Source: CAYJFG01 sp964369405
GTDB taxonomy: Bacteria > Bacillota > Clostridia > Oscillospirales > Acutalibacteraceae
NCBI GenBank assembly: GCA_964369405.1
Contig: CAYJGB010000025.1
Span: forward strand, 1 to 26,640
Length of the DNA stretch: 26,640 bases
Reading direction: 5' to 3'
Position numbers and translations under genes: made by a program. The notes under the pieces are model-generated. The model made no database searches, was not told where the DNA came from, and was given only the letters and a program-made list of their open reading frames with translations. Shown piece after piece: positions 22,382 through 26,640 of the stretch (the first letter of the stretch is position 1; every line of letters begins with the position of its first letter).

Positions 22382-22843
22382 GTGACTAATATTATATCAA
22401 TGATTACAGATATCATGATAATTTTATTAGCATTTATAACGACATTTTTAAGTTTAATAAATAAATTTAGTGAAACGAAAAAACCGCTAACAAAAATATT
22501 TAATGGAGTCGGAAAAATGTTTAATAGTGATCTAATAAAAAAAATAGAAAATTTAGAAATTAAAATTGATAAAAGCGAAAATGAAATTGATGATTTGAAA
22601 AAAACTAACGATTTTAATCATGCAACAATTTTGAAATCCGAAATGGTAAAATTGAAAAAAGAACATCAAAAAAAATATTTAACAGAAAATGAATGGAATA
22701 GATATAATGAACAAGAAAATAGATATGTTCATCTAATAAAAAAATATCCTGGTGAATTAAATGGTCACATGGATAAATTAATGGCATATATGAAAATTGA
22801 GTATATCAATGGTAATATAACTATAGAAAATGATGAAAAATAG
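22382..22843 (+). CDS. Membrane-anchored coiled-coil protein of the lysis module
   Basis: I start at GTG 22382; TTG 22370 and ATG 22400 are alternatives, and none has a strong ribosome binding site. The protein has about 153 residues. One transmembrane segment lies at about residues 6-30 (ITDIMIILLAFITTFLSL). The rest is charged, with a probable coiled coil at 55-100 and a helical end. It could assist the holin or anchor to the membrane, like XhlA-type proteins, but no family match is certain. Its stop lies in the terminator/promoter overlap at 22838-22878. Confidence 0.6.
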   Translation: MTNIISMITDIMIILLAFITTFLSLINKFSETKKPLTKIFNGVGKMFNSDLIKKIENLEIKIDKSENEIDDLKKTNDFNHATILKSEMVKLKKEHQKKYLTENEWNRYNEQENRYVHLIKKYPGELNGHMDKLMAYMKIEYINGNITIENDEK

Positions 22844-22863
22844 TATAATTTGTACTATTTTTT
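22838..22863 (+). terminator. AT-rich terminator overlapping the holin promoter
   Basis: AAATAGTA (22838-22845) pairs perfectly with TACTATTT (22853-22860) around a 7-nt loop, followed by more T. Lacking G-C pairs it is probably weak. Its loop and descending arm include the -35 box of the promoter that follows. Confidence 0.4.
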
Positions 22864-22878
22864 AATTTTTGGTATAAT
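22850..22878 (+). promoter_or_regulatory. Promoter of the holin-endolysin genes
   Basis: TTGTAC (22850-22855), 17-bp spacer, TATAAT (22873-22878) with an extended -10 TG. The start is expected near 22885, just before the GGAGGAG site of the holin gene. It would let lysis genes be expressed apart from the tail operon. Confidence 0.65.
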
Positions 22879-22900
22879 TATACTAAGGAGGAGATTATTA

Positions 22901-23173
22901 ATGAACATAAATTGGAAGGTTAGATTTAGCAATAAAATGTTTTGGATTTCAATTATTCCAGCTAGTATTTTAGTTATTGAAGCTATGCTAGCATTATTTG
23001 GAATAACATTTGAATTTGAAATTTTAGAAATGAATTTAATTGCCCTAGTAAATTCTATATTTGGATTTCTAGTTATTTTAGGTGTTGTTGTAGACCATAC
23101 TACTGAAGGAATTTCCGATAGTAGTCAAGCAATGACTTATACCGAACCAAAAGAAGAACAAGGAGAGTTATAG
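22901..23173 (+). CDS. Holin (phi-LC3-like)
   Basis: 90 residues from ATG 22901, after AAGGAGGAG (upstream in-frame codons lie within the promoter). It opens with the family's INWKVRFSNKMFW, then two hydrophobic segments at about 14-36 and 43-63, and a polar C-terminal tail rich in Glu. Phi-LC3 holins have this length and layout. Holins form membrane pores at a set time so the endolysin can reach the wall. The endolysin gene follows after one base. Confidence 0.85.
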   Translation: MNINWKVRFSNKMFWISIIPASILVIEAMLALFGITFEFEILEMNLIALVNSIFGFLVILGVVVDHTTEGISDSSQAMTYTEPKEEQGEL

Positions 23174-23174
23174 T

Positions 23175-23846
23175 ATGAATTTTTATCCAATGTATTCGTG
23201 TAAATTTTTAGCTTTTACACAGTATTATTCAACAAGTCATACAGCTATTGATATCGCTAATACGGTTACTGTTGGTGACTCTAAAGGAATAAACGAATAT
23301 GCTTATATAGTATGCGATAATGCTAAAGTGACTAAAAATTATAAAGATAGTGCTTATGGTTATTTCGTTGAATACGAAACCACAGCACCTAGTGGTGAAA
23401 AGTATATCTTTGCTAGTGGGCATTTTGCTGAAAAAAGTCCGTTGGTAGTAGGTCAAACTTATTCACGAGGAACTATTGCTGGGAAAATTGGCTCAACTGG
23501 TTCTTCATCAGCACCACATGATCATTTTAGAGTCAGTATTAACGGCACTAGAGTTGACCCTTTGAAATACTGTTATGCTTATAGCGATTTTAATGTAATA
23601 GGAACTAAGGAAACAGCTAGTATAATGGTTTATAATCTAGTTGTAGAGCCAACACCAGAACAAGTCGAAATCGAGCGTTTAAATATCGAAATTAGCATAC
23701 TAAAAAATGACATCATTAAATTAACTGAACAAAATAGTTTATTAGTAAGTGAAAAAGAAAATTTGACAAAACAAAATGAAGAATTAAATAACAAATATAA
23801 TGAAGTTTCATTTATTTATGAAATGAAAGAATTTTTTAATAAATAA
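23175..23846 (+). CDS. M23-family endopeptidase (endolysin)
   Basis: A 223-residue protein with AAGGAGAG upstream. Residues about 15-135 form an M23 (LytM-type) peptidase domain: SHTAID carries the first metal His and Asp, ASGHF a further conserved His, and HDHFRV the HxH motif (usually HLHFEV). These zinc enzymes cut peptidoglycan cross-bridges or stem peptides. No signal peptide, so export depends on the holin. The C-terminal 70 residues are a heptad-type coiled coil (LNIEISILKNDIIKL) rather than a known wall-binding domain. The gene implies a walled host. Confidence 0.85.
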   Translation: MNFYPMYSCKFLAFTQYYSTSHTAIDIANTVTVGDSKGINEYAYIVCDNAKVTKNYKDSAYGYFVEYETTAPSGEKYIFASGHFAEKSPLVVGQTYSRGTIAGKIGSTGSSSAPHDHFRVSINGTRVDPLKYCYAYSDFNVIGTKETASIMVYNLVVEPTPEQVEIERLNIEISILKNDIIKLTEQNSLLVSEKENLTKQNEELNNKYNEVSFIYEMKEFFNK

Positions 23847-23847
23847 T

Positions 23848-23876
23848 TTGCATTTTTAAAATATTAATGATATAAT
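23848..23876 (+). promoter_or_regulatory. Promoter of candidate RNA 5
   Basis: TTGCAT (23848-23853), 17-bp spacer, TATAAT (23871-23876) with TG at 23868-23869. It starts two bases after the endolysin stop. The expected transcript start is near 23883. Confidence 0.65.
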
Positions 23877-23882
23877 TAAAGT

Positions 23883-23944
23883 GCCATAAATGGCTAATGT
23901 AAAACTTTTTTTTCATTTAGACAACTCTCCGTTGTCTTTTTTTT
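23883..23944 (+). ncRNA. Candidate small RNA 5
   Basis: About 62 nt framed by a strong promoter and a strong terminator, with no reading frame. GCCA-TAAA-TGGC (23883-23894) forms a hairpin at the very 5' end. A T8 run (23906-23913) lies in the middle. Since a separate promoter for the next operon follows at 23964, this unit looks self-contained. No known family is recognised. Confidence 0.5.
23919..23944 (+). terminator. Intrinsic terminator
   Basis: AGACAAC (23919-23925) pairs with GTTGTCT (23931-23937) around TCTCC, followed by a T run to 23944. It also ends the lysis operon. Confidence 0.85.
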
Positions 23945-23963
23945 GTTTTTTTGCAAAAAAGTG

Positions 23964-23992
23964 TTGACTAGTCCTAAAAATAGGAGTATAAT
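23964..23992 (+). promoter_or_regulatory. Promoter of the right-hand early operon, with operator in the spacer
   Basis: TTGACT (23964-23969), 17-bp spacer, TATAAT (23987-23992). The spacer holds the inverted repeat TCCTA-aaaa-TAGGA (23972-23985), so a bound protein would block polymerase. TACTAG follows at 23998-24003 and 24011-24016 across the start region. The related GTCCTAGTA repeats at 151-179 suggest shared control. Confidence 0.75.
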
Positions 23993-24036
23993 GAAGATAC
24001 TAGTAAGGAATACTAGAAAGAAAGAGGGAATGAAAA

Positions 24037-24237
24037 ATGAATGCAGAAAAATATGTTAAGGAGTTAAAAGAACAAAAGTACACGCCTAAAAAATGGGCAA
24101 AAGAAAGGGTTGACGAGCATATTCAATTATGGCTTGATAAGGAAATAGAATTTCCAAATAAAGACTTTTATTTGGAATTATGTGATTGTAAAAATTGGAA
24201 AGACGTTTATAATATTGTAAATAATTACATTATATAG
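24037..24237 (+). CDS. Small hypothetical early protein
   Basis: A 66-residue protein with GAGGGAATG upstream, first of the right-hand operon. It is charged and helical with several Trp (KKWAKE, QLWLDKE, CKNWKD). No family is recognised. Strong regulated promoter and small size fit a host-takeover or regulatory role, but this is inference. Confidence 0.6.
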   Translation: MNAEKYVKELKEQKYTPKKWAKERVDEHIQLWLDKEIEFPNKDFYLELCDCKNWKDVYNIVNNYII

Positions 24238-24254
24238 AAGAAAGAGGAAATAAA

Positions 24255-24506
24255 ATGAAAAAAGAAATTTACACAAAAAACCAAAATTTAACAATAGAAA
24301 TAAAAATTAAAAAAGTTAAAAATGTAAAACTAAGAAGTTGGGTTAAAATTTTATTGGGAATAATATCAATTTTAGCTAGTTTAGTATTGGTAAGCGAAAA
24401 TAACGATTTAGCGTTTACTATAAATATTAAAATAATAGCGATAATCGTTTTATGTTTAAATTTTAGTATAATAAATAAGTACACAAATTTATTTAAAGGA
24501 GAATAA
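24255..24506 (+). CDS. Small membrane protein
   Basis: An 83-residue protein after AAAGAGG. A basic N-terminal third is followed by two hydrophobic segments at about 30-47 and 55-73, with a short cytoplasmic-type end. No family is recognised. Confidence 0.6.
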   Translation: MKKEIYTKNQNLTIEIKIKKVKNVKLRSWVKILLGIISILASLVLVSENNDLAFTINIKIIAIIVLCLNFSIINKYTNLFKGE

Positions 24507-24508
24507 GT

Positions 24509-24688
24509 ATGAAAGAAAAAAATAAAGAGGAACAAGTTGAACATTTAATTTATTTATTAAAAAACTTTGCAAATGCAGAATATAATCCAGATAAAGAATT
24601 AAGCCAAGAAGAACAAGCGAAATTATTAGATTTAATACAAATGGAAATTGATGAAACTAAGGAGATCATAATATATGGAAAAAATTAA
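24509..24688 (+). CDS. Small acidic hypothetical protein
   Basis: A 59-residue protein two bases after the previous stop, with AAAGGAG upstream. It is acidic, helical and rich in Glu, Leu and Gln (LSQEEQAKLLDLI). The end overlaps the next gene by 14 bases. Function unknown. Confidence 0.55.
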   Translation: MKEKNKEEQVEHLIYLLKNFANAEYNPDKELSQEEQAKLLDLIQMEIDETKEIIIYGKN

Positions 24689-24824
24689 ATTTAAAGAATT
24701 GTTAAAAATTAAAACACCTTATGAAATAATTAGATCATATTATAAAAGTGAAATTAATTTAACTAAAGAACAATTAGAAAAATTGATTAAGGTTCCAAAT
24801 GACAAAAGAAAGGTGATTTTATGA
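24675..24824 (+). CDS. Small basic hypothetical protein
   Basis: A 49-residue protein with AAGGAG about 12 bases before its ATG, overlapping both neighbours (14 bases before, ATGA after). It is Lys-rich and helical. The overlaps argue for a real, coupled gene, but no family is recognised. Confidence 0.5.
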   Translation: MEKIKFKELLKIKTPYEIIRSYYKSEINLTKEQLEKLIKVPNDKRKVIL

Positions 24825-25042
24825 TAGATGAAATAAAAGAAATTGAATATATAGCATTGAGAAATTTAATTTTAGATTTTATTAATGAACAAAACGATAT
24901 AAATCTTAAAACTTTGGTTCAATTTGCAGATTTTAAAAAATGCAGCAACTGTGAACAATGGGAATTAATAGAAAATTTAGAAAGTCCAGAAGCTAATTCT
25001 GAAATAGGTGATTGGTGTGAAAATTGCAGAAATGATAAATAA
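24821..25042 (+). CDS. Small putative zinc-binding protein
   Basis: A 73-residue protein with AAAGGTG upstream. The N-terminal half is helical and acidic. CSNC (about 41-44) and CENC (about 66-69) form a four-cysteine zinc site. Possible DNA- or protein-binding role. Identity unknown. Confidence 0.6.
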   Translation: MIDEIKEIEYIALRNLILDFINEQNDINLKTLVQFADFKKCSNCEQWELIENLESPEANSEIGDWCENCRNDK

Positions 25043-25064
25043 AATTTTAAAAAGAGGTGAAAAG

Positions 25065-25277
25065 ATGGAACAAAAATTATTTAAAGAACAAAATGTTAGT
25101 ATGTATAAACTTCAAAAAGACTTAAAATTAGGTCACAGTACCTTGAGAAGATATGCTAATGGAGAAAGACAAATTGAAAAAATGAAATTTGATATGCTTC
25201 AAAAAATAGCTGAATATTTTAATATTGATCCGATAATTTTATATAATAAAATAAAAAAACATTTAAATAAAAAATAA
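25065..25277 (+). CDS. XRE-type (Cro/CI-like) DNA-binding protein
   Basis: I choose ATG 25065, with AAAGAGGTG upstream; an in-frame ATG at 25008 is inside the previous gene. 70 residues, nearly all one helix-turn-helix domain: VSMYKLQKDLKLGHSTLRRYANG (split here as two helices around LGHS), followed by a third and fourth helix and the NIDPIILY ending usual in XRE domains. It has no second domain, like Cro. It may bind the TCCTA or TACTAG sites at 23971-24016 and 151-179. That pairing is an inference. Confidence 0.75.
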   Translation: MEQKLFKEQNVSMYKLQKDLKLGHSTLRRYANGERQIEKMKFDMLQKIAEYFNIDPIILYNKIKKHLNKK

Positions 25278-25295
25278 AGAAAGAGAGTGAATAGT

Positions 25296-25550
25296 ATGAG
25301 TGATTTTGTAAAAATATTTAAGTTTTTATTTTTAACAATTATTATTTTGTTAGTTATCAATATAATATTCTATAGTTTTAAGACAAAAACAATTTATAAT
25401 TATGTTGATTGGAATGATAATGAAGGAATTGCGAAAGAGTGTTCTTATGATAGTCGTGGTGGTCAAGGTGCTATGGTATGTGTTTTAGAAGATAATACAG
25501 TTATTCAAGTTAAAGAATATAAAAAAGAAATAATTTTGAAGGAGGAATAG
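25296..25550 (+). CDS. Membrane-anchored small protein
   Basis: 84 residues from ATG 25296, which lies 6 bases after AGAGAGTG (GTG 25287 falls in that site). A transmembrane segment covers about residues 10-28 (FLFLTIIILLVINIIFY), followed by an outer or inner domain with two cysteines, CSYDSRGGQGAMVC, that could form a disulfide. It resembles small single-span proteins of Firmicutes phages with no established role, and exclusion of other phages is one possibility. Confidence 0.55.
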   Translation: MSDFVKIFKFLFLTIIILLVINIIFYSFKTKTIYNYVDWNDNEGIAKECSYDSRGGQGAMVCVLEDNTVIQVKEYKKEIILKEE

Positions 25551-25551
25551 T

Positions 25552-25935
25552 ATGGAATTAAAAATAGGCGATTATATTCGTACAAATGATGGAATAATTA
25601 CAAAAGTAAGTATGAAAATTGAAGATATGATTTATTTTGATGATGTAGTAAAAACATATTTTAATGATAGTTATAGACATTTATACGAAAGTGAATTAAA
25701 TGATTATATTTTTAAATCATCACCAAACATAATTGATTTGATCGAGTGTGATGATTATGTGAATGGTTATATGGTAACTAAAGTAAATAAATTAAATGGT
25801 TATGGTACAAAAGAAACTGTTGAAGTGATAAATGGCGAAGTTTATTTAACTGCTAGAACTATTGAAAAAGAACAAATAAAATCAATATGCACAAAAGAGA
25901 ATTTTGAAAGGGTTAGTTATAATGTGGGGGTGTAA
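25552..25935 (+). CDS. Conserved-type phage protein, SH3-like N-terminus
   Basis: A 127-residue protein one base after the previous stop, with GGAGG inside it. It opens MELKIGDYIRTNDGIITKV, a small beta-barrel style found in many Clostridium and Bacillus phage hypothetical proteins, and ends KEQIKSICTKENFERV. Function is not known. Confidence 0.6.
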   Translation: MELKIGDYIRTNDGIITKVSMKIEDMIYFDDVVKTYFNDSYRHLYESELNDYIFKSSPNIIDLIECDDYVNGYMVTKVNKLNGYGTKETVEVINGEVYLTARTIEKEQIKSICTKENFERVSYNVGV

Positions 25936-26182
25936 ATATCCAAATTTAGTGCAATTTTGCAAAGACAATGATATAGAAATAAATAATGATATTACTAATA
26001 CAAAATATATATTTTTTTATAAAAATGGATGTGGTTGCAGAATAAAGCAAGAGGAAATAGATATAAGAAATGATTATGAAATAGAACTTCTAGTAAAGAT
26101 GGAACAAGCAAGGGAGTTATTTTTACTAAAATTTGTAAAAGAATTTTTAATCCAAGCTGGAATTGTAGAGAAGATATTATGA
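25922..26182 (+). CDS. Hypothetical phage protein with Cys residues
   Basis: 86 residues from ATG 25922, preceded by GAAAGGG and overlapping the previous gene by 14 bases. MWGCKY, FCKDN and GCGCR provide five cysteines in the first 45 residues, perhaps a metal site. The C-terminal half is an amphipathic helix. Its stop overlaps the next gene. Confidence 0.55.
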   Translation: MWGCKYPNLVQFCKDNDIEINNDITNTKYIFFYKNGCGCRIKQEEIDIRNDYEIELLVKMEQARELFLLKFVKEFLIQAGIVEKIL

Positions 26183-26409
26183 ATAAAGAACTAATTATTA
26201 CTGATGAAGAAAGAAAATTAATTATAGAATCGTTAGTGTTACTGAAAAAAATAAGCATAGATGATGTAAGTTATTTATATGATTGTTGGAAATTTAAACC
26301 ACAAACTCAATTATCAAGGCATAGAAATGAATATGAAAAAGATTATAAAACTAAAGTTGAAAAAATAGAAAAAACGATTACTCTACTAAAAAAATTAAAA
26401 ATAAAATAA
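26179..26409 (+). CDS. Small hypothetical protein
   Basis: A 76-residue helical protein starting in an ATGA overlap. Residues 1-25 and 50-75 look like helices rich in Leu, Ile, Lys and Glu. No family is recognised. Last gene of this overlapping series. Confidence 0.55.
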   Translation: MNKELIITDEERKLIIESLVLLKKISIDDVSYLYDCWKFKPQTQLSRHRNEYEKDYKTKVEKIEKTITLLKKLKIK

Positions 26410-26522
26410 TGACTTATTTAGAAAAAAACGAATAAAATTAAAACGAAAATAATTCGTGTATTGTAAAAACACAAGAAAAAAATTCAATAATGTTCGAGTG
26501 TTAGAAAGGAACAATTAGGGTA

Positions 26523-26640
26523 ATGAATTTTATAGAAATAGAAACAAACAAAGGTAAATATGAATTAGTTAATTTAAATAATGTTACTAATATTTTTCAA
26601 TATGATAATTATATTAATATATGTTTTATTGGAGGAGAAG
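26523..26640 (+). CDS. Hypothetical protein, cut by window end
   Basis: ATG 26523 follows AATTAGGG and opens a frame of 39 codons that runs off the window. The visible part is beta-like and rich in Asn (NLNNVTNIFQYDNYI). It cannot be identified. The 113 bases before it (26410-26522) contain no clear promoter or terminator. Confidence 0.45.
   Translation, partial: MNFIEIETNKGKYELVNLNNVTNIFQYDNYINICFIGGE

Noticed and set aside
25995..26258. Reverse-strand open frames here and at several other places (for example 2185-2373, 21828-22121, 24269-24544)
   Set aside because: They lie antisense to supported genes, have low-complexity Phe/Ile/Leu-rich products expected from antisense AT-rich DNA, and lack ribosome binding sites.
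26410..26522. Promoter (TTGTAA...AATAAT) or hairpin in the last intergenic stretch
   Set aside because: Spacing is 19 bp with poor hexamers, and the CGAAT/ATTCG pairing is only five bases, no better than chance in AT-rich DNA.
1..26640. Mollicute genetic code with UGA as tryptophan
   Set aside because: Many genes end in UGA exactly at couplings with the next start (1461, 5745, 7817, 10670), and Trp positions use UGG.

Overview
This is a strongly AT-rich stretch of a tailed-phage (siphovirus-type) genome or prophage. Every recognised gene is on the + strand. UGA is used repeatedly as a stop (for example at the ends of the genes closing at 1461, 5745 and 7817) and Trp is UGG, so the host reads the standard bacterial code and is not a code-4 mollicute. 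Strong Shine-Dalgarno sites, TTGxxx-17-TGnTATAAT promoters and Firmicutes-type phage families (DUF1351/RecT, gp20-like scaffold, Minor_capsid-like connectors, phi-LC3-like holin) point to a low-GC Bacillota or walled Mycoplasmatota-related host. An M23 endopeptidase next to the holin implies peptidoglycan. Two 100-N runs show that the sequence is a scaffold. The second (4528-4627) is flanked by the same 55 bp on both sides and is very probably an assembly artefact.

Layout. 1-502: no gene; two candidate small-RNA cassettes, operator-like repeats and 12-bp repeats. 503-5935: replication and recombination (AbrB-like protein, DnaD-like initiator with iteron-like repeats inside the gene, DUF1351, RecT, MBL-fold protein, SSB, HNH nuclease, zinc-ribbon protein). 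5936-7846: an overlapping terminator/promoter, a small membrane protein, a pair resembling tail-assembly chaperones joined by a possible +1 frameshift, and a RusA resolvase. 7869-10326: small and large terminase with accessory proteins. 10313-16397: leader RNA, portal, minor head protein, scaffold, major capsid, four connectors/tail-completion proteins and major tail protein. 16443-22380: tape measure protein (interrupted by a group I intron), tail hub, fibre/baseplate proteins. 22382-23846: lysis module. 23847-26640: a further promoter/short-RNA/terminator unit, then an early-type operon of small proteins with an XRE-type regulator.

The less ordinary content is regulatory. The phage has a repeated arrangement of strong promoter, 60-135 nt structured RNA and intrinsic terminator at module boundaries. 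In two cases (recT module and portal module) the terminator is followed directly by the next gene's ribosome binding site with no room for another promoter, so expression of those modules appears to need read-through. In two others the terminator and the next promoter share the same bases. Together with shared TCCTA-type operators at both ends of the window, this suggests a genome controlled largely by conditional termination. A group I intron inside the tape measure gene, carrying a frame-disrupted small ORF, and a relocated, possibly frameshifted chaperone pair are the other main observations.
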